A DNA stretch of 64,000 bases from Paenibacillus pectinilyticus (GTDB taxonomy: Bacteria > Bacillota > Bacilli > Paenibacillales > NBRC-103111). The stretch is from the NCBI RefSeq assembly GCF_001700435.1, contig NZ_LYPC01000002.1:1-64000 (forward strand). The letters are read 5' to 3'. Below the pieces are notes generated by a model. The model made no database searches and was not told the origin of the DNA. It saw only the letters and a list, made by a program, of their open reading frames with translations. Positions 17,659 through 26,473 of this stretch are shown here, in pieces. Within the stretch, counting starts at the first letter, position 1. Each line of letters starts with the position of its first letter. The translations under genes and the position numbers were made by a program.

Positions 17659-20172
17659 CTACATCAAATATTGCGGGTCAACATCCACGCTAATAAGCAG
17701 CTTTTCTTTGGCTGAGCGTTCCTCAAACCAAGCCACTGTCTTCCCAACGATCTCTGAAGCCAATTCTTCCCCCCGATATTTTACCACGCATTGGAATCGA
17801 TATCTATCTTTGATTCGGGAAATTGGCGATGCCACTGGTCCTAATACGTCAAAATGGAACGATGAATCCATCGGAACTGCTTCCGAGAAGAGATCAACCT
17901 GTTGTCTTGTATAAGGGAGTGCAATCTCTTTCAGCCTCGTCACAAAGGCTTCCGCCATACGTACCAGCAGCGGTACCTGCTCATGTGAGAACGTAATCAA
18001 GATCAGCCTTTGATACGGCGGATAGCCTAAATTGGCACGAATATCCATCTCATGATTTGCAAAAGAAATATAATCATGATGACTCGCGTACTGCACGCTG
18101 TAATGTTCCGATGTATACGTCTGCACGAAGACTTCTCCTTGCTTCTCGTGCCGTCCCGCCCGGCCTGCCACCTGCGTTAACAACTGGAAGGTCCGCTCCG
18201 CTGACCGAAAATCAGGAATATTAAGTACCGTGTCCGCCGCGATAACCCCTACGAGGGTAACATCAGGGAAATCAAGCCCTTTGGCCACCATTTGCGTCCC
18301 CAACAGCACATCGGCTTGCTTCTCGCGAAACATCGTCAGCCATTTTTCATGCGAACCCTTCTCCGTCGTCGTATCCACATCCATACGAATGACTCTAATA
18401 CCAGGGAAAATCTTGCTGAGCTCTTCCTCCACACGCTGTGTCCCTGTTCCGAAATGACGAATATGCTCCGACTGACAGCTTGGGCACTCCTTGACCTCGC
18501 GTTCAGCATAGCCGCAGTAATGGCAGCGCAGCGCATGCGAGCTTTGGTGATACGTCAATGAAATATCGCAATGCGGACATTGCGACACGAAGCCGCACGT
18601 GCGGCACATCACGAACGTCGCATACCCACGCCGATTCAACAGCAAAACCGTCTGTTCCTTCTTGTGTAACCGTTCTTCGATCGCTTTATACAACGATCTA
18701 CTAAACATCGAGCGATTACCTTGTTTAAGCTCTTCTCGCATATCTACAATCGTCACAGGCGGCATCGGTCTGCTTGCAACGCGTTCCTTCATCGTCAACA
18801 ACGTAAACGGAGGCTTCGGTCGATCTCTCCTGCGTCTCGTTTTCTCCATGCTCTCAAGCGATGGCGTAGCTGAACCCAGTACAACAACAGCATCTTGCTG
18901 CTTCGCCCTTTGAACAGCCACATCACGCGTATGATATTTAGGGCTCTCTTCTTGTTTATACGAAGATTCGTGTTCCTCATCGATAATAATCAGACCAATA
19001 TTCGTAAAAGGAGCAAAAATCGCCGAACGTGCGCCGATCACGACCTTCACTTGCTTGCGCGTAATTTTGCGCCATTCATCATAACGTTCGCCATTGGATA
19101 ATCGGCTATGAAGCACAGCAACCAGATCTCCGAATCTGCCCTTGAAACGCTCTACCATTTGCGGTGTCAGCGATATTTCGGGCACAAGAACAATAGCTTC
19201 TTTCCCCATATCCAAGCATTGCTGGATGGATTGTAGGTAAACCTCGGTTTTCCCGCTTCCTGTCACCCCATGCAAAAGAAATACCTCATGGCGATCCTCA
19301 GCAACCGCTTCACGAATCGGCGCAAATACACCGCTCTGCTCTTCCGTCAAGAGAAGCGGCTTCGTCCGCTCAAAAGCACGACCACTATACGGGTCACGCA
19401 TCACTTCGACCTCGCGCAGCTCAATCCAGCCGCGATCGGCCAAGCTTTTGACCGTGCTCGCACCGACTTCGACCGTCTCCATCAACTCCGTCAATCGAAC
19501 AGCGTGCGGATGCTCAATCAAATAGCGCAGTACCTCCTTCTGCTTGTTCGCTCTGGCAGGAAGCTCAATTAATGCTTCTTCCAAGCCTTGACCGCCAGCA
19601 GGAGGAAAGACCGTTAATGCCTTTTTGGCATTCATCCGATCTTTCACAAGCTGTACTTCTGCAAGTCTACCTGTTGACAACAGTTCTTTGATCAAAGCGC
19701 CTTCCTTCGAAAAATGCTCCAGCAACACGTCCATCGAAACGGATTCTTTGCTTTTCACAAAGCTAATAATCGCTTCGATATCTGGCATATCCAGAAAGGA
19801 TTGATCCTCGGACTCGTCACCTACGATAATCACACGCTCATATTTCGCCTTGAGTGCCGCAGGAAGCATCGCTTGGAGCGCGGTCACTTCATGGCACATA
19901 TACATGCGACTGATCCAACGCCCGAGGCTTACAAGCTCACTGGTCAAAGGTGGTACAAGATCGAGCACATTTTGAATCGGTTTGATGCGCTTCGCATCGA
20001 CTTCCGTTTGCTCTTGCAGCTCGACAACAAAGCCTTGCAGAACGCGTGGTCCGAAAGGTACGCCAACACGACTGCCAACTTCGACCCATTTGCTCAGAGA
20101 TGCCGGAACTTCATAGTCGAACGCCCGATTGGTTTGTTTCGCAGGGACATCGACAATGACTTTGGCGTACAT
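17659..20172 (-). CDS. priA: Primosomal replication restart helicase PriA
   Basis: 837 residues. PriA reloads the replisome at collapsed forks. After the N-terminal 3'-DNA-binding domain (MYAKVIVDVPAK) come Walker A GVTGSGKTEVY, IIDEEHESSYKQ (DEEH box) and GSATPSLES. The two interleaved zinc sites have eight cysteines (CRTCGFVSQCPHC, then CHYCGY and CPSC). Motifs V and VI follow (LLGTQMVAKGLDFPDV, QVAGRAGR). Its start shares one base with the coaBC stop. Confidence 0.97.
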   Translation of the reverse strand: MYAKVIVDVPAKQTNRAFDYEVPASLSKWVEVGSRVGVPFGPRVLQGFVVELQEQTEVDAKRIKPIQNVLDLVPPLTSELVSLGRWISRMYMCHEVTALQAMLPAALKAKYERVIIVGDESEDQSFLDMPDIEAIISFVKSKESVSMDVLLEHFSKEGALIKELLSTGRLAEVQLVKDRMNAKKALTVFPPAGGQGLEEALIELPARANKQKEVLRYLIEHPHAVRLTELMETVEVGASTVKSLADRGWIELREVEVMRDPYSGRAFERTKPLLLTEEQSGVFAPIREAVAEDRHEVFLLHGVTGSGKTEVYLQSIQQCLDMGKEAIVLVPEISLTPQMVERFKGRFGDLVAVLHSRLSNGERYDEWRKITRKQVKVVIGARSAIFAPFTNIGLIIIDEEHESSYKQEESPKYHTRDVAVQRAKQQDAVVVLGSATPSLESMEKTRRRRDRPKPPFTLLTMKERVASRPMPPVTIVDMREELKQGNRSMFSRSLYKAIEERLHKKEQTVLLLNRRGYATFVMCRTCGFVSQCPHCDISLTYHQSSHALRCHYCGYAEREVKECPSCQSEHIRHFGTGTQRVEEELSKIFPGIRVIRMDVDTTTEKGSHEKWLTMFREKQADVLLGTQMVAKGLDFPDVTLVGVIAADTVLNIPDFRSAERTFQLLTQVAGRAGRHEKQGEVFVQTYTSEHYSVQYASHHDYISFANHEMDIRANLGYPPYQRLILITFSHEQVPLLVRMAEAFVTRLKEIALPYTRQQVDLFSEAVPMDSSFHFDVLGPVASPISRIKDRYRFQCVVKYRGEELASEIVGKTVAWFEERSAKEKLLISVDVDPQYLM

Positions 20173-21395
20173 CAGGATTCCCCCGCCGCGGCAGCCATGC
20201 GATCAGCAGCAAGCTCAAGCAGCTTGCGTGCGACGTCCCACTTACTTAATATAGGCAGGGCTTGAACGAGCCCGTTCTGATCATAGAATCGCACGACATT
20301 CGTATCCCCGCCGAAGCCTGCGCCTTCTTGTGACACATCGTTGCCTACGATCAGGTCACAGTTTTTGCGCTTCAGCTTGTCCATCGCATGTTCATCTAGC
20401 GCTTCCGTTTCCGCTGCAAACCCGATAACGAACTGGTTCTTCGTCTTCAAACTGCCGATTTCCTGCAAAATATCCGGATTCTTAATCAACTCTAGCGTAA
20501 GCGAGTCTGATTTCTTTTTGATTTTTTGCTCCGCAACAACGGCCGGACGATAATCAGCTACAGCAGCAGCTTTAATGATGATCTGGCTTTCCGTGAGCCT
20601 TGCTAAGACGGCTTCACGCATATCCAGCGCCGACTGCACAGGAACAAGCGTGACGCCTGCTGGCACGGCTAAAGCCGAAGGCCCTGATACCAGTGTCACC
20701 GCAGCACCCATGCGGACCGCTTCTTCCGCGATAGCGTAGCCCATTTTGCCGGAAGAATCATTCGTCAAATAGCGAACTGGATCTAACCGTTCTACGGTGC
20801 CACCGGCCGTTACTAAGACCCGTTTACCCGCTAAGCGACCCGGTTCTCCCGTAAAATGCCGCTCAACCGCAGCAAAAATCTCCTCCGGCTCCGCAAGCCG
20901 CCCTTTGCCCACATACCCGCAGGCCAACTGCCCTTCGCCGGGTTCGATGAATCGCACACCGCGGCTTCGGAGTGTCTCCATGTTGGTCTGCACAGCTGGA
21001 TTCGCATACATATGCACGTTCATTGCAGGTGCCACCCAAATCGGTGCCATGGTGGCAAGCAGTGTCGTGCTCAGCATATCATCGCCTAGTCCAAGAGCGA
21101 GCTTGCCAATCGTATTAGCCGTGGCAGGCGCGATCAGAACTAAATCAGCGCTATCTGCTAGGTTAATATGCGATACGACTGAAGGGTCTTTCTCATCGAA
21201 GGTATCGACAAAAACATGATGCCGCGACAAGGTTTGAAACGTTAACGGCGCAACAAATTGCACGGCGGAACGGGTCATAATAACTCTTACAACAGCCCCA
21301 GCTTGCGTTAGTTTACTGGTTAGCGCCGCTGCCTTATAAGCTGCAATCCCTCCGCAAACACCGAGTACAATCGTTTTGCCTTGCAATACACCCAT
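20172..21395 (-). CDS. coaBC: Bifunctional phosphopantothenoylcysteine decarboxylase / phosphopantothenate-cysteine ligase
   Basis: 407 residues. It performs two consecutive steps of coenzyme A synthesis. The N-terminal FMN-dependent CoaC half has GVCGGIAAYKAA, SHINLAD (catalytic His), PAMNVHMY and GYVGKGRLAEP. The C-terminal CoaB half (from about 185) starts KRVLVTAGGT and has YLTNDSSGKMGYAIA and KKKSDSLTLELIKNPDIL. It lies downstream of a weak terminator that separates it from rpoZ, and it is coupled to priA. Confidence 0.97.
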   Translation of the reverse strand: MGVLQGKTIVLGVCGGIAAYKAAALTSKLTQAGAVVRVIMTRSAVQFVAPLTFQTLSRHHVFVDTFDEKDPSVVSHINLADSADLVLIAPATANTIGKLALGLGDDMLSTTLLATMAPIWVAPAMNVHMYANPAVQTNMETLRSRGVRFIEPGEGQLACGYVGKGRLAEPEEIFAAVERHFTGEPGRLAGKRVLVTAGGTVERLDPVRYLTNDSSGKMGYAIAEEAVRMGAAVTLVSGPSALAVPAGVTLVPVQSALDMREAVLARLTESQIIIKAAAVADYRPAVVAEQKIKKKSDSLTLELIKNPDILQEIGSLKTKNQFVIGFAAETEALDEHAMDKLKRKNCDLIVGNDVSQEGAGFGGDTNVVRFYDQNGLVQALPILSKWDVARKLLELAADRMAAAAGES

Positions 21396-21469
21396 GGGAA
21401 TCCCCTTTCGAAATGCAAAATGAGAAAATCTCTATCGAAGCCATTCAATGATGAGCGACCGCGTTTAGA

Positions 21470-21497
21470 GAAAAAAATAACAACCACGAGGGTTGTT
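21470..21497 (-). terminator. Terminator-like hairpin between rpoZ and coaBC
   Basis: On the minus strand AACAACC pairs with GGTTGTT (5-base loop), followed by ATTTTTTT. The stem is short, so read-through into coaBC is plausible. Confidence 0.65.
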
Positions 21498-21509
21498 GGG
21501 TAAGACAGT

Positions 21510-21737
21510 TTATTTCTTCGCGTATTTCTCGCTCTCGTTTGTGTTAATTTTCTCGTAACCAATGTAGTTGCCATAAAGCTCTTCTAACGCAAGACCCACG
21601 TTTTTATGAGATTTTTGACCTTTCAAATCGGACTTCGCACCATCACGCAAGGATCTAGCTCTTTTGGAAGCTGCAACAACTAGGGAGTACTTGCTGTCCA
21701 CGATATCAAGCAGTTTATCAATTGAAGGGTATAACAT
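21510..21737 (-). CDS. rpoZ: RNA polymerase omega subunit
   Basis: 75 residues starting MLYPSIDKLLDIVDSKYSLV, with KRARSLRDGAK and KNVGLALEELYGNYI: typical Firmicutes omega. It assists RNA polymerase assembly. It directly abuts gmk, its usual partner in bacterial genomes. Confidence 0.96.
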   Translation of the reverse strand: MLYPSIDKLLDIVDSKYSLVVAASKRARSLRDGAKSDLKGQKSHKNVGLALEELYGNYIGYEKINTNESEKYAKK

Positions 21738-22376
21738 TCAATTCACCTCATCCATCCATTGTACGATTTTGGGAAACATACGATCTTTTTTGCAATGCTC
21801 TGCCGCTAGGATAGCCTGTATTTTCGCGCACGCGGTATCCACATGATCATTCACGATCGCATAATCATAGTGTTCCATTAAACGAATCTCATCAATAGCC
21901 ACTGACATGCGGCTGCGAATCACTTCATCCGTTTCCGTGCCACGTGTAACAATGCGATTCTCCAGCTCATCCAGAGATGGCGGCAGCAAGAAAATAAATA
22001 CACCTTCATCAAACTTCTGTTTGACTTGAAGTGCACCTTGCACCTCAATCTCCAAGATTACATCATGCCCAGAACGCAACGTCTCTTCAACGAAACGTCT
22101 AGGTGTTCCGTAGAAGTTCCCCACGTATTCTGCCCATTCCAACACTTCATCCGTTTCAATCAATTGTTGGAATTGCTCACGGGTTTTGAAAAAATAGTTC
22201 ACTCCGTCTACTTCGCCTTGTCTAGGAGAACGTGTAGTTGCTGATACCGAATAGACGATATCTGGAGCAACTTTGCGCAGCGCCGCACAAACCGTGCCTT
22301 TACCGACACCAGACGGACCGGATAAAACAATCAGAATACCTCTCTCACGCTCAAGAGTGTTCGTATTACTCGTCAT
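21738..22376 (-). CDS. gmk: Guanylate kinase
   Basis: 212 residues from ATG at 22376, which has AAGGA 8 bases upstream; an ATG two codons earlier is too close to that site. It phosphorylates GMP to [15 protein letters not shown] is the P-loop, followed by [19 protein letters not shown] (GMP-binding) and [13 protein letters not shown]. Its start lies inside the end of remA, an 11-base overlap, and its stop abuts rpoZ, so the three are tightly coupled. Confidence 0.97.
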   Translation of the reverse strand: MTSNTNTLERERGILIVLSGPSGVGKGTVCAALRKVAPDIVYSVSATTRSPRQGEVDGVNYFFKTREQFQQLIETDEVLEWAEYVGNFYGTPRRFVEETLRSGHDVILEIEVQGALQVKQKFDEGVFIFLLPPSLDELENRIVTRGTETDEVIRSRMSVAIDEIRLMEHYDYAIVNDHVDTACAKIQAILAAEHCKKDRMFPKIVQWMDEVN

Positions 22377-22626
22377 GATCATCGTCCTTATTCGAAAGTC
22401 TATGCGCTACCGTCTCTGGTTGTACTGCCGACAAAATCACATGATCGCTGTCCGTGATAATAACGGCACGGGTTCTTCTACCATATGTAGCGTCAATCAG
22501 CATGTGACGATCACGTGCTTCTTGAATGATTCTCTTGATCGGAGCCGATTCCGGACTTACGATCGAGATAATGCGGTTCGCCGATACGATGTTGCCGAAC
22601 CCGATATTAATTAATTTGATAGCCAT
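22366..22626 (-). CDS. remA: Extracellular matrix regulator RemA (DUF370)
   Basis: 86 residues. RemA is an oligomeric DNA-binding activator of biofilm matrix and osmoprotection genes in B. subtilis. The highly conserved [28 protein letters not shown] core is present ([19 protein letters not shown]) with [12 protein letters not shown], including the two arginines known to be essential. The last seven residues are acidic (DDDHDE). It follows yicC by 35 bases and overlaps gmk. Confidence 0.95.
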   Translation of the reverse strand: MAIKLINIGFGNIVSANRIISIVSPESAPIKRIIQEARDRHMLIDATYGRRTRAVIITDSDHVILSAVQPETVAHRLSNKDDDHDE

Positions 22627-22661
22627 CTAGGACTTCCTCCTCGCGAAGCATCACGCACACT

Positions 22662-23546
22662 TCACTCGATATTCTGTATTTGTTCCCGCATTTTCTCAAG
22701 CTCTGCTTTCATCGCAATCACTCTAGCCGTAGGCTCCGCATGATTCGACTTGGATCCAATCGTATTCACTTCCCGATTCATCTCTTGAATCAAGAAATCT
22801 AACTTACGGCCCACAGGCTCTTTCTCTGAAAGCAAATCTTCACATTGCCCAAAATGACTCTTCAAGCGTGTCAATTCTTCATCCACATTGGAACGATCTG
22901 CGAATAGCGCAATTTCAGTCGCTAAGCGCTGCTCATCCATAGGAATCCCATCAAGTACGAGAGATTGGATGCGACTCGTCATCTTCGCCGCATACTCTTG
23001 GACAATTTGAGGCGCTAGAGCCTCAAGTTCCAAATGAACTCGCTTCATCTCAGCCAACCGTTCACGAATATCCTGCTCTAGGAATTCCCCTTCGCGGCGT
23101 CTCATCGCGGATAACTGAGCAACGGCCTCCTGTAAGCAGGCACAAAGTTCATGTTCAATCTCTTCGTCTGGTTCTTGACGTACATCCTTCATCTGAATCA
23201 GCTCAGGGAGTTTCAATAAATCTTGAAGCTCAACCTGCCCCGCGATCCCATACCGTAGCTTCAATTGCTCGGCTGCTTCCAAATAAGCATCTGCCAAAGC
23301 AAAATTAACCGTTACGCTCTTCGGGGAAGCCGACTCACGTTCCGCCGTGATGAAGACATCTACACGCCCTCGCTTCACAGCTTGCAAAACCGTTTTCTTC
23401 AAAGCGTCCTCGAAAGCCGCCCATTCCTTAGGCAAACGAATCGACACTTCACTATACCTATGATTGACCGATTTCACATCGATAAACACGTTGTATCCCG
23501 CAAAAGAACGATTCGCTTGTCCGAACCCGGTCATACTGCAAATCAT
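22662..23546 (-). CDS. yicC: YicC family protein (YloC), putative endoribonuclease
   Basis: 294 residues from ATG at 23546 (MICSMTGFGQ), which matches the family N-terminus; an ATG five codons upstream is an alternative. E. coli YicC is reported to cleave RNA. The family pattern is clear: SMTGFGQA, VDVKSVNHRY, RGRVDVFI, and the C-terminal GRKLDFLIQEMNREVNTIGSKSN (QEMNREVNTIGSK). It is part of the dapF-metHF-yicC-remA-gmk-rpoZ series. Confidence 0.92.
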   Translation of the reverse strand: MICSMTGFGQANRSFAGYNVFIDVKSVNHRYSEVSIRLPKEWAAFEDALKKTVLQAVKRGRVDVFITAERESASPKSVTVNFALADAYLEAAEQLKLRYGIAGQVELQDLLKLPELIQMKDVRQEPDEEIEHELCACLQEAVAQLSAMRRREGEFLEQDIRERLAEMKRVHLELEALAPQIVQEYAAKMTSRIQSLVLDGIPMDEQRLATEIALFADRSNVDEELTRLKSHFGQCEDLLSEKEPVGRKLDFLIQEMNREVNTIGSKSNHAEPTARVIAMKAELEKMREQIQNIE

Positions 23547-23575
23547 TCTAATCACATCCATTACCCTATTTTAAT

Positions 23576-25447
23576 TCATTTTGAAAGTGGGTACAAGTGG
23601 AAATCATGCCTTTTCGACTTTTCCCACACATACTTCGTCAAATCCACGCACATTTCATACGCTAGAAATGGCGTCATGAGATAGATACCATTAAAGTATT
23701 CCATAGCAGTATCCAGCAGTTCTTTTGCAATTTCCACACCCATTGCGCGGCCTTCTGGCCCCTTCAGCCCATCCATGCGCGCCCTGACTTCATCGGATAA
23801 TCGAATGCCCGGAACCTCATTGTGCAAGTATTCCGCGTTACCGCCGCTAGCCAGTGGTGCGATCCCGATGAATATCGGAATCTGCAAATGCTTGGTCGCT
23901 TCGTAAATCTGTTCAATGAGCTTAGCATCGTACACAGGCTGCGTCATGATATAGTCCGCGCCTGCTTCGATTTTGCGCTCCAATCGTTGAACCGCTTTAT
24001 CTAAATGCTTCACATTCGGATTGAATGCGGCGCCGACTACGAAATTAGCCCTCTGCTTCAAAGGCTTTCCTGAGAAGGCGATGCCTTCGTTGAGCTGTTT
24101 AATCATCCGAATAATTTCGAATGAGGTCAGATCGTACACAGAGCTGGACCCGGGGAGATCGCCAAACTTGGCGGGATCGCCGGTCACGGCCAGCACGTGG
24201 TCTATACCGAGCGCGTGCAAGCCCATGAGATGGGACTGCGTCCCAATCATGTTGCGGTCACGACACGCGATGTGGATCAGTGGGCGCGCGCCAAGGCGCT
24301 CCTGCACGAGGTAACCCAGTGCCAGGTTGCTCATGCGCGTCACGGCCAGTGAATTGTCGGCCATTGTAATGGCGTCGACATGGGCCTCTTGCAGGGCTTT
24401 GGACCCCTGCATGAACTTCTCGATGTCGAGATCCTTCGGAGGATCGAGCTCGACAATGACCGTTTTGCGCTGCTTGACGATGTCCAGCAGCGATGGAATG
24501 CCTGCCGGCGGCGCAGGCTTCGCCGGTGCCGGCTCAATCACGCGCACGGCTGGCGCGGAGACTGTGCCAGGTGCCGCAGGCACGTAGCCTTGCAGCGCCT
24601 TCGCTACAGCGGCGATGTGCTCCGGCGTCGTGCCGCAGCAGCCGCCGATGATGCGCGCGCCAAGATCAGCAAAGCGCAGCGCGCTTTCCGCGAAATACTG
24701 AGGCGTCGCCGCATACGTATATTGCCCGTCCACGTAGTCGGGCAACCCGGCGTTCGGGAACGCCGAGAACGGAATGCCTGGAATCGGCGCAATCTTCTCC
24801 ATCGAGCGAAGGATCCCGTTCGGGCCAACGCGGCAGTTGAAGCCGATCACATCGGCGCCTTCGTCACGCAGGCGCAGGAACGCTTCTTGCAGCGGAACAC
24901 CATCCTGAGTACTTCCCGTGCCTTCATTTGCAAATTGGCAAATGACAGGGAGCCCGCTCATGCTGCGAATAATACGCAGTGCCAGTTGCAGCTCTTCCAA
25001 ATCATAGAAGGTTTCTAATAACAGCCCGTCCACAGGTGAGTCTAGCAAGATGCTGATTTGCTCGCGCAAGGATTCTTCGACTTCGGAGGTACGAACATTT
25101 TTCCGCTTACCCGCACGAATCGAGCCGATGGCGCCAACGACATAAGCATCGTCACCAACCGCATTCCTAGCCAATTCCACACCCGCGCGGTTAATCGCTT
25201 CAACATCACCTTCGAGGCCATACTTCGACAGCTTCTCGCGATTCGCCGAAAACGTATTCGTTTCAATAAGACGAGCACCTGCCTCAAAATAACGGCGGTG
25301 CACGTCAGCGACCGTTTCCGGTCTGAGCAAATTCAATTCTTCATACGAAATGCCGACAGGAAATCCCATCTGATATAAGTATGTCCCCATAGCGCCGTCA
25401 CCGGTCAATATTTCCCGTTGCAATGCGGAACGAAGATCCAATTTCAT
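23576..25447 (-). CDS. yitJ: Bifunctional homocysteine S-methyltransferase / 5,10-methylenetetrahydrofolate reductase
   Basis: 623 residues. The N-terminal half (1-290) is a Zn-dependent homocysteine methyltransferase: TGDGAMGTYLYQ, IETNTFSANR, GFNCRVG and GGCCGTTPEH supply the metal cysteines. A Pro/Ala-rich linker (about 291-320) joins it to a MetF-type TIM barrel (VIVELDPPKDLDI, VTGDPAKFGDLPGS, FVVGAAFNPN, DYIMTQPVYDAKL). The architecture is that of B. subtilis YitJ, and it can use the same methyl group from folate to methionine. It follows dapF by 28 bases, with no room for an S-box riboswitch. The central segment, around the linker, is locally GC-rich. Confidence 0.93.
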   Translation of the reverse strand: MKLDLRSALQREILTGDGAMGTYLYQMGFPVGISYEELNLLRPETVADVHRRYFEAGARLIETNTFSANREKLSKYGLEGDVEAINRAGVELARNAVGDDAYVVGAIGSIRAGKRKNVRTSEVEESLREQISILLDSPVDGLLLETFYDLEELQLALRIIRSMSGLPVICQFANEGTGSTQDGVPLQEAFLRLRDEGADVIGFNCRVGPNGILRSMEKIAPIPGIPFSAFPNAGLPDYVDGQYTYAATPQYFAESALRFADLGARIIGGCCGTTPEHIAAVAKALQGYVPAAPGTVSAPAVRVIEPAPAKPAPPAGIPSLLDIVKQRKTVIVELDPPKDLDIEKFMQGSKALQEAHVDAITMADNSLAVTRMSNLALGYLVQERLGARPLIHIACRDRNMIGTQSHLMGLHALGIDHVLAVTGDPAKFGDLPGSSSVYDLTSFEIIRMIKQLNEGIAFSGKPLKQRANFVVGAAFNPNVKHLDKAVQRLERKIEAGADYIMTQPVYDAKLIEQIYEATKHLQIPIFIGIAPLASGGNAEYLHNEVPGIRLSDEVRARMDGLKGPEGRAMGVEIAKELLDTAMEYFNGIYLMTPFLAYEMCVDLTKYVWEKSKRHDFHLYPLSK

Positions 25448-25475
25448 GAACGATTTCCCCTATCTATCCGACATG

Positions 25476-26306
25476 TTAAACAGTGCCTGTAAACACTTCT
25501 TCTGCAGGTCCTGTCATGTAAACGCGATTGTCCGCTTCGCTCCACTCGATGAACAGATCTCCACCTTTGAGTGAAACCGTCGCTTCGCGATCTGATAATC
25601 CATTAAGCACGGAGGAAACAAGCGTAGCGCAAGCTCCTGTTCCGCAAGCAAGTGTAGGCCCAGCGCCTCGCTCCCATACACGCATATCCGTGAATGTACG
25701 GCTGCGCACTGTAGCGAATTCAACATTTATTTTACGCGGAAACATCGGGTGTGCTTCTAATTTAGGCCCCCATGTTGCGAGGTCAAAATGAACAGCATCC
25801 TCCACATAAATCACACAATGCGGGTTCCCCATAGAAACGGCTGTAAAACGGAATGCCTGACCTTCCACTTCAATCGGATAGTCGATGACTTCATTCGCAT
25901 CAACTGTCGTTGGCACCTGAAGACCTTGTAGAATCGGCGCTCCCATATCTACGCGAGCCGTTACGACTTTACCGTCTTGCACTTGTACTTGAACTTTTTG
26001 TACACCAGCACCAATCGTTTCAATCGTAATTTCCGTCGCATCAATTAATTTATGATCGTACACATATTTGGAAACGCAGCGGATCGCATTGCCACATTGC
26101 TCGGCCTCGGATCCATCCGAATTGATAATGCGCATTTGGAAATCAGCCTTCTCAGAAGGCAAAATAAAGACAACGCCATCGGCACCAATGCTGAAAAATC
26201 GATTACAAAGCTTAATCGCCAGCTGGTCCGCCCCGGCAGGAAGCTCTTTCTCGCCTGCAACGACGATGAAATCATTGCCAAGCCCATGCATTTTCGTAAA
26301 ATTCAT
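25476..26306 (-). CDS. dapF: Diaminopimelate epimerase
   Basis: 276 residues. It converts LL- to meso-diaminopimelate for lysine and peptidoglycan. The two catalytic cysteines are in SEAEQCGNAIRC and GPTLACGTGACA. MHGLGNDFIVV is the usual start motif. It is first in the minus-strand series that runs to rpoZ and is cut off from yloB by a terminator, so its promoter should lie in 26307-26430. Confidence 0.97.
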   Translation of the reverse strand: MNFTKMHGLGNDFIVVAGEKELPAGADQLAIKLCNRFFSIGADGVVFILPSEKADFQMRIINSDGSEAEQCGNAIRCVSKYVYDHKLIDATEITIETIGAGVQKVQVQVQDGKVVTARVDMGAPILQGLQVPTTVDANEVIDYPIEVEGQAFRFTAVSMGNPHCVIYVEDAVHFDLATWGPKLEAHPMFPRKINVEFATVRSRTFTDMRVWERGAGPTLACGTGACATLVSSVLNGLSDREATVSLKGGDLFIEWSEADNRVYMTGPAEEVFTGTV

Positions 26307-26434
26307 TGTAAAGCACCCCTATGTGCGGTTTAGCCATTATCATAGCGTAAAATCACCGTTATGCATAGCCCTTTGCCCCTCTAGCTCCTCGTAGCCTCAA
26401 AATCGCCACAAGTCTTTTTCTCATAAGCGTGCAA

Positions 26435-26458
26435 GAAAAAAGCCGCCTCACGGCAGCT
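26435..26458 (-). terminator. Rho-independent terminator of yloB
   Basis: On the minus strand AGCTGCC pairs with GGCGGCT (one G-U pair, GTGA loop), followed by six T's. It separates the Ca2+ ATPase from dapF. Confidence 0.85.
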
Positions 26459-26473
26459 TATTCCCTCATCCTA

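Noticed and set aside
24380-25018. 212-codon open frame antisense to the methyltransferase/reductase fusion
   Set aside because: Composition shadow of a GC-rich part of the real gene; no ribosome site and very Arg-rich translation.
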